Assembly (NCBI RefSeq): GCF_051400755.1
Contig: NZ_JBLFFL010000006.1
Span: 1 to 64,000, forward strand
Direction: 5' to 3'
Source: Parapedobacter sp051400755
Lineage (GTDB): Bacteria; Bacteroidota; Bacteroidia; Sphingobacteriales; Sphingobacteriaceae
DNA length: 64,000 bases
The notes under the pieces were generated by a model, which was not told the DNA's origin, ran no database searches, and was given only the letters and a program-made list of their open reading frames with translations. The position numbers and the translations under genes were made by a program. Positions 8,944-17,204 of this stretch are shown here, piece by piece. Each line of letters starts with the position of its first letter. Within the stretch, counting starts at the first letter, position 1.

Positions 8944-10622
8944 CGTTCTTTCCGTCGGTTAAAATAATCGGCGAGCTGTGCGACAGAAAAGGTGTTCAGG
9001 CAGGTTTCAGCGGTGACGCCGCCCTTGCGGGCAACATATACCCCGTATTGCATGTCGTGGAAGCCGCTGTTGCGGTGGGCATCGGGATTGATGGATAGCA
9101 TAACGCCATTTTCTATCGCATAGCGGTGCCAGCGCCAGTCGAGATCAAGCCGCAGGGGATTGGCGTTGATTTCGATGACCACGCCGTTGGCGGCGCAGGC
9201 ATCGATGACACGCTGGTAATCGATGGGATAGCCCGACCGGCTCAGGAGCAAGCGACCCGTAGGGTGGCCCAGGATGGTGGTATAGGGGTTTTCAATGGCA
9301 CGAACCAGCCGGTTGGTGGCTTTTTCGATGTCCATCTTGAGGTTGGAATGGATGGAGGCCACCACAAAATCAAAGCCGGCAAGGACCTCGTCCGGATAGT
9401 CCAGTGATCCATCGCCTAGAATATCAGATTCGATACCCTTGAAAATGCGGAAGGGGGCAAGCCGGGCATTCAGCGCATCGATCTCGGCCCATTGTTCCTG
9501 CACGCGTTCCACGGTCAGCCCTTTGGCGTATACGGCAGTCTTGGAGTGATCGCATATCCCCAGGTATTCCAGTCGCAGGTCATCGCGGCAATAAAGGGCC
9601 ATTTCTTCGAGGGTGTTTACCCCGTCGCTGTAGGTGCTGTGGTTATGCAATGTGCCGCGAAGGTCGGCATAGCGGATCAGGGCAGGCAGGGCGTGGGCCT
9701 TAGCCAACGCGATTTCGTTGGTGCCTTCACGCAATTCGGGCTCGATATAGGACAAACCGAGTGCCTGATAGATGGCTTCTTCTGAATCAAACTCGGGCAA
9801 TTGTTCTTCGGCCAGCAGGTCATCCAATTGCCGCAGGTGTCCATCAGAGCCGGTAGCGATGAGCAGCTGGCGGTAAAAAGAAGCGGAATCGGCTGGCAAC
9901 AAACGAAACCGGACGCCTAGCTCGTTCTGGGCTTCCAACCGTGTCCGGTCTTCCGTAGCCTGAATGACAATGGTATCGATGCTGGCCGCGGCGGCGGTCA
10001 GCTCGCTCCAGGTAGCCTCTACGAGGATGTCTACGGTCTGGAGCACTTCGCATTTGCGGCGGAAATCGCCTGCATAAGTGATCTTACGGCCGCCGGGCAA
10101 CAGATCCTGCAAGGCCGTCGCCACCTCTTCGGCAAGTTTCTCGACGTTGGCGTACAGCAACCATCCTTGATTGGCGATGGAAAACTCGATGATCCGCTTG
10201 ATTTCTTCCTGTGTTTTCAATCCGAACCCCTTGGCTTCTACCAAGCGGTTTTCATTGCAGGCGTAATACAGCTCACCTAGGGTTTCGATACCCAATGTCT
10301 TCCAGATGATCTGTATCTTTTTGGGACCGAGGCCCTTGATGGACATCATCTCGAGGATGCCTTCTGGAGTGGCGGCTAGGAGCGAGTCCAACTCGGGGAA
10401 GGTACCGCTGTGGAGCAAGGTCTCGATTTTACGGGCGGTACTGTTGCCGATACCCGGTACTTCACTGAGTGCGTCGATGGACTGCGGGGTGATGGCAAAG
10501 GGCAGCTTATCCAGTTTGAAAGCGGCCGCAGCGATGGCTTTGGTGCGAAAAGGGTTTTCGCCGTGCAGCTCCATGAGCTGGGCGTATCGTTTGACGGTCT
10601 TGGCGATGCTTTTATTGTCCAT
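8937..10622 (-). CDS. PolX-like HhH-PHP protein with degenerate polymerase site
   Basis: The start chosen is ATG at 10622 (MDNKSIAKT), giving 561 aa. Domain order is HhH (VPGIGNSTARKI, IKGLGPKKIQII), an X-family polymerase palm (about 130-300) and a C-terminal PHP phosphoesterase (from about 322). PHP metal ligands look intact: LHNHS (His326/His328), GIESDI, SIHSN, GHPTGR and NPDAH. In the palm, GDFRR is present, but the usual D-x-D has become T196-V-D198 and the third Asp of the VDLR motif is R238. Two of three catalytic aspartates thus seem missing. The PHP domain of PolX is a 3'-5' exonuclease or phosphatase, so this is likely a repair nuclease and not an active polymerase. Confidence 0.85.
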   Translation of the reverse strand: MDNKSIAKTVKRYAQLMELHGENPFRTKAIAAAAFKLDKLPFAITPQSIDALSEVPGIGNSTARKIETLLHSGTFPELDSLLAATPEGILEMMSIKGLGPKKIQIIWKTLGIETLGELYYACNENRLVEAKGFGLKTQEEIKRIIEFSIANQGWLLYANVEKLAEEVATALQDLLPGGRKITYAGDFRRKCEVLQTVDILVEATWSELTAAAASIDTIVIQATEDRTRLEAQNELGVRFRLLPADSASFYRQLLIATGSDGHLRQLDDLLAEEQLPEFDSEEAIYQALGLSYIEPELREGTNEIALAKAHALPALIRYADLRGTLHNHSTYSDGVNTLEEMALYCRDDLRLEYLGICDHSKTAVYAKGLTVERVQEQWAEIDALNARLAPFRIFKGIESDILGDGSLDYPDEVLAGFDFVVASIHSNLKMDIEKATNRLVRAIENPYTTILGHPTGRLLLSRSGYPIDYQRVIDACAANGVVIEINANPLRLDLDWRWHRYAIENGVMLSINPDAHRNSGFHDMQYGVYVARKGGVTAETCLNTFSVAQLADYFNRRKERQ

Positions 10623-10670
10623 GGCGAAAATTAACGATTTATCGCGAAGACCGCAATATACATTCACCAA

Positions 10671-11984
10671 TCACAATTCTGCGTCATTGAACTCCGCTAC
10701 GCGCTTGGGGCGCTGGTATTTGTGGATGATCAGCCGTATGCCGGCATTGAAGGTAATGTAGTTGATAGTCCAGTTGATGAAAGTGACCACCCGGTTGCGG
10801 AAGCCGACGAGCGACATCAGGTGCACGAACATCCATACCCACCAGGCGAAGAAGCCCTGAAAGCGGATTTTTCCGATATCGACTACGGCCTTGTTGCGAC
10901 CGATGGTGGCCATGGAACCCTTGTCGAAATAGCGGAATGGTTCAGTGGGCTGTCCGTTGATCATCCGCATGATGTTTTTGGCCAGGAGTTGTCCCTGTTG
11001 TTGGGCGACGGGCGCTACGCCCGGATGCCCGCGGGGCAGGTCGTCGGTGACCATCGCGGCCGCATCGCCGATGGCGAATACATCGTTCATGCCGATGACA
11101 CGGCAGACGTCGTCAATGCGAATCCGGTTTCCGCGCACGACGATATCCGGACTGATGCCTGATGGAAATTGCCCCATGACGCCGGCCGACCAGAGGACTG
11201 TTTTGGTTTCAATGCTTTTGCCATCGGCAAAGGTGATCACTTCTCCGTCGTATCCCGTCACCTGCACGTTCAGCATCACCTTTACGCCCAGTTCGTTGAG
11301 GTATAGCTCGGCTTTTTCGGATGCTTGCGGCGACAAGTTGGCTAATATTTTGGGGAGTCCTTCGACCAGGTAGACATTCATGTCTTCCTTTTTGAGTTCG
11401 GGGTAATCTTTGGCCAGGATGTGGTTTCGGATCTCGGCGATCGCTCCGGAGAGCTCCACGCCGGTAGGACCGCCGCCCACGACCACCACGTTGAGGTAGG
11501 GGGCACGTTCCACTGTGGTAGTTTTCAGCAGGGATTCTTCGATGTTTTGGAGCAGGAAACTTCGGATGTTCACGGCCTCCCGAACATTTTTCATCGGCAT
11601 GGCATAGTATGCCAAGTCTTTATTGCCGAAGAAATTCGTGGTCGCTCCGGTAGCGATGACGAGGTAATCGTAGCTGATGGATCCGATGTCCGTGTCGAGT
11701 ACTTTGTTTTCGGCGTCGATGTGCTTGACGTCTGCTACGCGGAAGGTGAAGTTTTCTTGCTTCCGGAACATTTTGCGCAGCGGAAAAGCGATGGACGGGG
11801 CATCCAACGTACCGGTGGCCACCTGATAGAGTAACGGCTGGAAAGTGTGGTGATTATTGCGGTCGAGCAGGAGCACATCGACCTCCTTGTTTTTGAGTTT
11901 CTTGGCCACTTCTATGCCGCCAAACCCGCCACCGATAATGACTACCCTGGGAAATCTCTTGCTGTGTTGCATATTCATGGTCAA
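10671..11984 (-). CDS. ndh: Type II NADH:quinone oxidoreductase (NDH-2)
   Basis: The 437-aa flavoprotein has two dinucleotide-binding folds: VVIIGGGFGGIEVAKKL near the N-terminus for FAD, and VVVVGGGPTGVELSGAIAEI about residue 170 for NADH. The family motif with the AIGDAAAM flavin segment follows. A C-terminal stretch rich in Trp, Phe and Val (FAWWVWMFVHLMSLVGF) is the expected membrane-anchoring region. It transfers electrons from NADH to quinone without proton pumping. Three methionines (11984, 11978, 11972) compete as start. It follows the ferredoxin gene by 67 bp in the same direction and may belong to the marR redox operon. Confidence 0.88.
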   Translation of the reverse strand: MTMNMQHSKRFPRVVIIGGGFGGIEVAKKLKNKEVDVLLLDRNNHHTFQPLLYQVATGTLDAPSIAFPLRKMFRKQENFTFRVADVKHIDAENKVLDTDIGSISYDYLVIATGATTNFFGNKDLAYYAMPMKNVREAVNIRSFLLQNIEESLLKTTTVERAPYLNVVVVGGGPTGVELSGAIAEIRNHILAKDYPELKKEDMNVYLVEGLPKILANLSPQASEKAELYLNELGVKVMLNVQVTGYDGEVITFADGKSIETKTVLWSAGVMGQFPSGISPDIVVRGNRIRIDDVCRVIGMNDVFAIGDAAAMVTDDLPRGHPGVAPVAQQQGQLLAKNIMRMINGQPTEPFRYFDKGSMATIGRNKAVVDIGKIRFQGFFAWWVWMFVHLMSLVGFRNRVVTFINWTINYITFNAGIRLIIHKYQRPKRVAEFNDAEL

Positions 11985-12051
11985 TGCGTTTTTTTATGAT
12001 GTTTTTTGATTTTTGATGATCCTTCTCTTTCATAATGAACGGATGGTATGC

Positions 12052-12378
12052 TCAATTGTTTCCAAACACCCGTATTTTCAGTCCGTCCAATGAAGGTGTC
12101 AGCCGGATCTGACAAGCCAACCGGCTTTGGTCGTCGGCGTCCGGCAGGGTGTCGAGCATGTCCAGTTCCGCATCGCTGACCGGATCGAGCTTTTCATGGC
12201 CCTCGATCACCTGGATGCGGCAAGTGGCGCACAGGGCCATGCCACCACAGGTGGCCAGGATATCGTATTCGGAAGCCTTGAGCACCTCCATCAGACTCAG
12301 GTTGATACCATCGGGGATGGCCAACTGCCGGACATCACCGCTTCCGGTTTCGATCGTGATGTGAATATCTTCGTTCAT
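12052..12378 (-). CDS. [2Fe-2S] ferredoxin, adrenodoxin/putidaredoxin type
   Basis: The 108-aa protein contains C-G-G-M-A-L-C-A-T-C (C-x5-C-x2-C) in the middle and a fourth cysteine in LACQI, the arrangement of vertebrate-type (Isc Fdx/adrenodoxin) ferredoxins. The DAELDMLDTLPDADDQSRLACQIRL block is typical of the family. It lies 11 bp after a ferredoxin-NADP reductase gene, so the two probably form an electron chain from NADPH to an unidentified oxygenase or reductase. No P450 or oxygenase gene is near. Confidence 0.92.
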   Translation of the reverse strand: MNEDIHITIETGSGDVRQLAIPDGINLSLMEVLKASEYDILATCGGMALCATCRIQVIEGHEKLDPVSDAELDMLDTLPDADDQSRLACQIRLTPSLDGLKIRVFGNN

Positions 12379-12389
12379 AGCTGATCAAC

Positions 12390-13448
12390 TTAAAAAGCGT
12401 TTATCCCATTCACCGTGGTGTACTTGAAGCTCAACCGTTCTGCCGGATGCACGTACTTAAACGCGCTCTGGGCCATCAATGCCGCCTCGTGGAAGCCGCA
12501 AAGGATCAGCTTCAACTTGCCGGGATAGGTGTTGATGTCGCCAATGGCATACACCCGCTCCACTCCGGTGGAATAGTCGACAGTGTCTACGGCGATGGCC
12601 GACTTATCAATATTAAGCCCCCAATGGGCGATGGGCCCCAGCTTCGGACTCAACCCGAATAGTGGAATGAGGTGGTCCGTTTCTAGTAACGTTTCCTTTT
12701 TCTCCTTGTCCAAGATCCCTACTTGACGCAGCGCGCCATTGCCGTGTACACTGTGCAGGTTGCTTTGCAGCAACAGCCTGATCTTTCCGCTTTCGGCGAG
12801 GCTGAAAACCTTTTCGGCAGAATCGGGTGCCCCCCGGAAACTATCGCTCCGATGCACCAGCGTCACTTCTTTGGCAATATCACTCAAAAACACCGTCCAG
12901 TCCAGCGCCGAGTCGCCACCTCCGGCGATCACCACCCGTTTGTCGCGGTAAAGCTCGGGATTTTTGACCATATAATTGACCCCTTTGCCCTCAAAATCGG
13001 CTAATCGTGGAATCTCCGGCCTACGGGGTTCGAAGGATCCCAGTCCGCCGGCGATGACGACGACCTGGGCGTGGATAGCCGTATCGGCATTGCTGATGAC
13101 CAAAAAAGATCCATCGGGCTGCCGCTCCAGCGTTTCCACCCGTTCGCCCAGCGTAAACGTGGGGTCGAAAGGCTTGATCTGCTCCAGGAGGTTATCAATC
13201 AGCTCCTGCCCATTGACCGCGGGATAGCCGGGTATATCGTATATCGGCTTATGCGGGTAGATTTCGGAGAGTTGCCCGCCTACCTGGGGCAGCGCATCAA
13301 TGAGGTGGCACCGCATTTTGAGCAATCCTGCCTCAAACACGGCAAACAACCCTACCGGACCGGCACCGATGATGCAGATATCGGTTGTTATTTTGCCGTC
13401 AGCCGTGAGCTTTCGGGTGTTCGCGTCACTATTTTTTGAGTCCATCAT
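12390..13448 (-). CDS. Ferredoxin-NADP reductase, thioredoxin-reductase-like type
   Basis: The 352-aa protein has the FAD loop CIIGAGPVGLFAVFEAG, the segment VGGQLSEIYPHKPIYDIPGYP and the NADP loop VVIAGGGDSALDW, followed by the C-terminal flavin motif YAIGDINTYPGKLKLILCGFHEA. It lacks the CxxC redox pair of thioredoxin reductase, which identifies it as a YumC/type-2 FNR. Its start overlaps the marR stop by 4 bp (ATGA) and the ferredoxin gene follows 11 bp later, so translation is probably coupled. It should move electrons between NADPH and the adjacent ferredoxin. Confidence 0.9.
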   Translation of the reverse strand: MMDSKNSDANTRKLTADGKITTDICIIGAGPVGLFAVFEAGLLKMRCHLIDALPQVGGQLSEIYPHKPIYDIPGYPAVNGQELIDNLLEQIKPFDPTFTLGERVETLERQPDGSFLVISNADTAIHAQVVVIAGGLGSFEPRRPEIPRLADFEGKGVNYMVKNPELYRDKRVVIAGGGDSALDWTVFLSDIAKEVTLVHRSDSFRGAPDSAEKVFSLAESGKIRLLLQSNLHSVHGNGALRQVGILDKEKKETLLETDHLIPLFGLSPKLGPIAHWGLNIDKSAIAVDTVDYSTGVERVYAIGDINTYPGKLKLILCGFHEAALMAQSAFKYVHPAERLSFKYTTVNGINAF

Positions 13449-13876
13449 CTGATTTCCAAATTGTTATATATCGTATCCAATATGCGTTTTAGGTGTCCGA
13501 AGTCTGTTTCATCAAGGTTTTTCCATGCCTGCATGCGGATTTCGTTAATATTGGCTGACAGCGCTTCTATTTTGCGATCGCCCTCCGGCGTCAGGTGCAC
13601 CACGAAACTCCTCCTGTCTGACGGGTGGATCCTGCGCTCCACCAGTTTCTTGCTGACCAACAGGTCGACGATACGGGAGAGGGTCGGCTGGTCTTTGTCA
13701 CAATAATCGGCCAGCTCCTTTTGAGATAGATCGGCGTGCTGTTTCAGGTTTTTCAAAATGGCCCATTGATCTACGGTAATGCCAAATTCCCGGCAGGTAA
13801 ACTGGTATTGCGCGTATTGTTTCACTCGCCGGGCAGTGCGCTCCAAGAGGAGGGAGTAGGCGTTGTATTGTTCCAT
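13445..13876 (-). CDS. MarR-family regulator of the redox operon
   Basis: The start is placed at 13876 (MEQYNAYSLL, 143 aa). The 18 residues upstream in the open frame are a low-complexity run of hydrophobics that overlaps the promoter. The winged helix is clear: DLSQKELADYCDKDQPTLSRIVDLLVSKKLVERR with the wing HPSDRRSFVVHLT. Cys28 and Cys59 could act as redox switches, which is only a guess. It is the first gene of a four-gene run with FNR, ferredoxin and possibly NDH-2, and very likely represses its own operon. Confidence 0.9.
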   Translation of the reverse strand: MEQYNAYSLLLERTARRVKQYAQYQFTCREFGITVDQWAILKNLKQHADLSQKELADYCDKDQPTLSRIVDLLVSKKLVERRIHPSDRRSFVVHLTPEGDRKIEALSANINEIRMQAWKNLDETDFGHLKRILDTIYNNLEIR

Positions 13877-13896
13877 TAGTACAATAATAATTAGTA
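13875..13896 (-). promoter_or_regulatory. Repeated ATTAGTA motif, candidate MarR operator
   Basis: ATTAGTA occurs at 13875-13881 and again at 13890-13896, 15 bp apart, between the -7 box and the marR start codon. MarR proteins usually bind near their own promoter, so this is the best operator candidate, although the repeats are direct and not inverted. Confidence 0.4.
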
Positions 13897-13899
13897 TGA

Positions 13900-13930
13900 C
13901 AAATATAAGTATAATAAGTAAAAAAAGCAA
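13900..13930 (-). promoter_or_regulatory. Promoter of the marR-fnr-ferredoxin operon
   Basis: On the minus strand a TTG at 13930-13928 is followed after 20 bp by TATATTTG (13907-13900), a full match to the Bacteroidota -33/-7 consensus. The -33 element overlaps the terminator stem of the preceding gene. Confidence 0.7.
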
Positions 13931-13944
13931 GTCAGTAGACTTGC
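13920..13944 (-). terminator. Intrinsic terminator of the symporter gene
   Basis: GCAAGTC/GACTTGC arms (13927-13933 and 13938-13944) pair perfectly over 7 bp around a 4-nt loop and are followed by a run of T on the minus strand. This ends the symporter transcript just before the marR promoter. Confidence 0.8.
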
Positions 13945-13999
13945 TTTGTAAAACGGGGTGTATTAAAAGGAGATTATGTCGACAATCGGTATGAACCGG

Positions 14000-15307
14000 C
14001 TATTTTTCGGAATGGAGCCTACCTGCTTTTTGCTCCACATGCTGAATATAGGCAGCGGCCGTGATGTCGCCATTGACATTGAGGGTGGTGCGCGACATGT
14101 CCAATATCCGGTCGACACCGTAAATAAGGGCGATGGCTTCGCCCGGTACGCCGATGGACACGAGGATCGTAACGATGACGGGTAATGAGCCGCCGGGGAC
14201 GCCCGCGGTGCCAACGCCGGCCAATATGCAAAGCAGTACCACGGTGATCTGCGATCCCAAGGATAGGTCCACGTTGAAAACCTGGGCCAGGAAAAGCACG
14301 GTGACCCCTTCGAATAATGCCGTGCCGTTTTGGTTGCCCGTGCTGCCAATGGTCAGCACGAAGTGGGCGATGGGTTTCGGTATCTTCAGCTTCTCGACGC
14401 TGACCCGGATGGCCGTGGGTAGGGTAGCGTTGCTGGAGCTGGTAGAAAACGCAGTAAGGGTCACTTCACCCATGTCTTTCATAAACTGTATCGGATTGCG
14501 GTTGGCGAAGTATTTCAGGATAACGGAGTAGACAACAAACTGATGTATTGCCAAAGCACCTAATACAATGAGCACGTACCACAGCAAAGACACCAGGAAG
14601 TCCGCACCGACGTTCAATACCATGTTGAAAAGCAGCGCAGCGACACCGTAAGGCGCCAGGGCCATGGCATAGCCGATGACCTTGATCACCACTTCGTACA
14701 ACCCTTCGAGGAAACGTTTCAACGTGGCGGTCTTTTCCTCGTCTACCGAAGCCATGGCTACGCCGAAAACCAGTGCAAAAACCATGACCGAGAGCAGTCC
14801 GCCTCCGGTGTGACCTGAATTAAACGCATTGACCATCTCTTCAAACGGATTTCGGGGAATGATCTGCGCAATAATGTCGCCGACCGTCCGTTCGTCCGCT
14901 TCGATGGCCTGGGCCTGCACCTTCGCTTTGGCTGCTTCGGCACCGAATTGATTGATCAGGTATTCGCGGGTATCCGTGGAAATGGTTTTGCCGGGATTGA
15001 AGACATTGACCATGGTCACCCCGATCAGCACTGCGACAAAACTGACCACGATGGTATAGAGCAGCAGTCGCCCCCCCATGCGTCCCAATTTCTTCACGTC
15101 GCCGATTTCGGCGATACCCAAGATCAACGCCGAAAGGATGAGCGGAATGACCATCATGAAGATGAGGTTCATGAATATTTTTCCGATGGGTTCTACCCAT
15201 TTTACGATCGTGGAAAGTGTTTCTGATGATAGTCCGAGGTTTTTAACAATCAATCCGGCAACGATGCCGAATAGCATACCAATGAAAATCTTTGTGTGTA
15301 ACTTCAT
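14000..15307 (-). CDS. Dicarboxylate/amino acid:cation symporter (GltP/DctA family)
   Basis: The 435-aa protein has about eight membrane spans and two hairpin loops. It shows the family signatures SSSNATLPTAIRVS (about residue 285), TGNQNGTALFEG and AGVGTAGVPGGSLPV, with the last part DRILDMSRTTLNVNGD binding substrate and cation. Members import glutamate, aspartate, succinate or malate with Na+ or H+. The gene has its own terminator. The upstream 267 bp contain a weak -7-like TAACTTTG at 15478-15485. Its upstream neighbour is an exported glutamate-racemase-like protein, so uptake of glutamate or aspartate is plausible. Confidence 0.93.
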   Translation of the reverse strand: MKLHTKIFIGMLFGIVAGLIVKNLGLSSETLSTIVKWVEPIGKIFMNLIFMMVIPLILSALILGIAEIGDVKKLGRMGGRLLLYTIVVSFVAVLIGVTMVNVFNPGKTISTDTREYLINQFGAEAAKAKVQAQAIEADERTVGDIIAQIIPRNPFEEMVNAFNSGHTGGGLLSVMVFALVFGVAMASVDEEKTATLKRFLEGLYEVVIKVIGYAMALAPYGVAALLFNMVLNVGADFLVSLLWYVLIVLGALAIHQFVVYSVILKYFANRNPIQFMKDMGEVTLTAFSTSSSNATLPTAIRVSVEKLKIPKPIAHFVLTIGSTGNQNGTALFEGVTVLFLAQVFNVDLSLGSQITVVLLCILAGVGTAGVPGGSLPVIVTILVSIGVPGEAIALIYGVDRILDMSRTTLNVNGDITAAAYIQHVEQKAGRLHSEK

Positions 15308-15574
15308 CTATTATTCGTTGAAAACATGAGTAACTTAAGTATATACAGCGATAAAGGGCTTAGTGTAACGATTCTTCACCAAATAATCTGCCATATACGG
15401 TAAATTATCCTACGAGGGCAATTATTAGTGCTTAGTGCAAATGACGTTACATTTACTTCGGTTAGCTATTGCCGGTCCAAAGTTAAAAAAATGTATCAAA
15501 AGGCCTTGTTATTTAGTCAATAATTCGCCCCAAAGCCCGTATTTCATCGGAAGCGTTACATTTGGCCAGATTTT

Positions 15575-17071
15575 CTATCGTTGCAGCGCCTCAATGAGAT
15601 TAAACGTTTGCGGGATGGCGGTCTTCATCCGCTCAACGGTCGCTGCCGGAATGTTGGACGGATCGAAGGGGACGACTTTGACATATTCTTGTATATCACC
15701 CGCGTGGCGGCCGTATTTGTAGTCGTAAGTGAAATGCCCGCCTTGTTCCGTCTTCACACCACTGTTGTCCGTATTGGGGACACTGATGTAAAATTCGCTG
15801 TGCGCGATATCGCCCGATGGGTTGAACAGTTTTCGGTCGTTGAGGTAAGCATAAAGCTCATGGGCTACATTCTCCGCCGGATCGATAATAGCAATGTCCG
15901 CAGCCATCAGGTGCCGGTAGCGGTGTTGGCCATCTTGCCGGTAATGATACAATTCATGCAGCACTTGTTCGATCTTATCGGTGAGATAAGGATAATGCGT
16001 ACATCCGAGGAGCAGTGCTTTCAGTGGTTTCGCATCCGGTCGCTGACGCATTTGCTCCAGCAGTGATACCAGGTAATAGCGTACGTAATTTTCCGTATCG
16101 TTCAGCTGCATGATGGTGCAATCCAACGCCGATTCGCGATCGCAAAGCATCTTGTTGCCTGAGAAGTCAAACCCATAGGCGCCCAATAAACTTTTATCAA
16201 TGGCGTAGGAAGCATGGTCCAGTGCAGGACCGCGATAGCTGCTGCGGGGTGTCTGGGCTTTCCGATCAATGAAGTCAGGTTCCTCGTCGACCGCTTCAGC
16301 AACGCCATGTCCGCCTTGGCTATACACCTGGATATCACCGGTATGCCCTGATTCGGCCTTTATCCGCATCAGTGTCTTCTCGTATCCCTTGGAGGCAATC
16401 GTCCCCACGGTAGCGAACACGCCGATGGAACCGCTTTCATCCTGCCCAAAAACGGCCAATGCGCCGCGTGCGCCCGCATCGATGACACCGATCACGGGAA
16501 TGGTCATGCCCGAGCGTTCCATGAACCGATCCACCGCTTCCTTGCCATAAGCCGTGGCCGTGTTACAGGCGATAACAATGGCTTTGACCGGCCGTTTGCG
16601 TCCCGTCGGTTGTGGCGACTTCGCATGGGGATAGTAACGGTCAGAAAGGAGAAAGTGTACATCTTTGAGCGTATGCTCAACCAACAGATCAGACTTTTGT
16701 TCGCTGTGATAATTGCCGTAAGGCATGTTGGCCTGATCCGCCAAGTAGATAAAACCCTCTCCGGAGAAATCAGGCACCTGATCCCCCCCGGGGGTCTGAG
16801 TGGCATTGTTGTTTCCGTCATACCTCACCAAGGCATCCAACACGGTCAATCCCCCGGTACCAGAGTCGAATACGCCGATCGGAAGCGCTCCATCATCAGC
16901 TGGATAAGCAGCTACGTCAATATGATAGAAGCTTGCCGTGTCATGCAGTATGGCCTCTTCAATGGGTGCGAGGTCAGCAAGGGCATGCGTAGCCTTCTGC
17001 TCCGGTTGGCGGCACGATGCGCATGTGCCAAGCCATGCGATTGATATCAGTAGGGTAACCCGTTGATCCAT
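15575..17071 (-). CDS. Exported glutamate/aspartate-racemase-like lipoprotein
   Basis: The 498-aa protein begins with a signal sequence ending in LGTCASC, so cysteine 17 or 20 could be lipidated. The mature part is a MurI-type racemase: GVFDSGTGGLTVLDAL, YLADQANMPYG, ACNTATAYG with catalytic Cys169, GVIDAGARGA, and LLLGCTHYPYL with catalytic Cys357. Cytoplasmic MurI is about 265 aa; this one is almost twice as long because of insertions (about 85-105, 145-165, 235-310) and a C-terminal extension. Both catalytic cysteines are kept, so activity outside the cytoplasm is plausible, but the substrate is unknown. Confidence 0.8.
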   Translation of the reverse strand: MDQRVTLLISIAWLGTCASCRQPEQKATHALADLAPIEEAILHDTASFYHIDVAAYPADDGALPIGVFDSGTGGLTVLDALVRYDGNNNATQTPGGDQVPDFSGEGFIYLADQANMPYGNYHSEQKSDLLVEHTLKDVHFLLSDRYYPHAKSPQPTGRKRPVKAIVIACNTATAYGKEAVDRFMERSGMTIPVIGVIDAGARGALAVFGQDESGSIGVFATVGTIASKGYEKTLMRIKAESGHTGDIQVYSQGGHGVAEAVDEEPDFIDRKAQTPRSSYRGPALDHASYAIDKSLLGAYGFDFSGNKMLCDRESALDCTIMQLNDTENYVRYYLVSLLEQMRQRPDAKPLKALLLGCTHYPYLTDKIEQVLHELYHYRQDGQHRYRHLMAADIAIIDPAENVAHELYAYLNDRKLFNPSGDIAHSEFYISVPNTDNSGVKTEQGGHFTYDYKYGRHAGDIQEYVKVVPFDPSNIPAATVERMKTAIPQTFNLIEALQR

Positions 17072-17144
17072 TCCTTTTTCTGTTGGTGCCCATAAAGGTA
17101 ATTCAATACCTTCAAAAATCCAGCATCAGCGGTACGTTACATCC

Positions 17145-17176
17145 AAAAAAAGCTGACGTCGATATGGAACGTCAGC
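17145..17176 (-). terminator. Intrinsic terminator of qorB-like gene
   Basis: GCTGACGT (17152-17159) pairs with ACGTCAGC (17169-17176) around a 9-nt loop. The minus strand continues into seven T, giving a textbook terminator 29 bp after the SDR stop codon. Confidence 0.85.
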
Positions 17177-17204
17177 CCTTGCATACGGAAGACCGCTTTC
17201 GGGC

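Noticed and set aside
15308..15574. Possible regulatory RNA between the symporter and racemase genes
   Set aside because: Only a weak TAACTTTG box (15478-15485) without a TTG partner and no convincing hairpin is visible; likely just the symporter leader.
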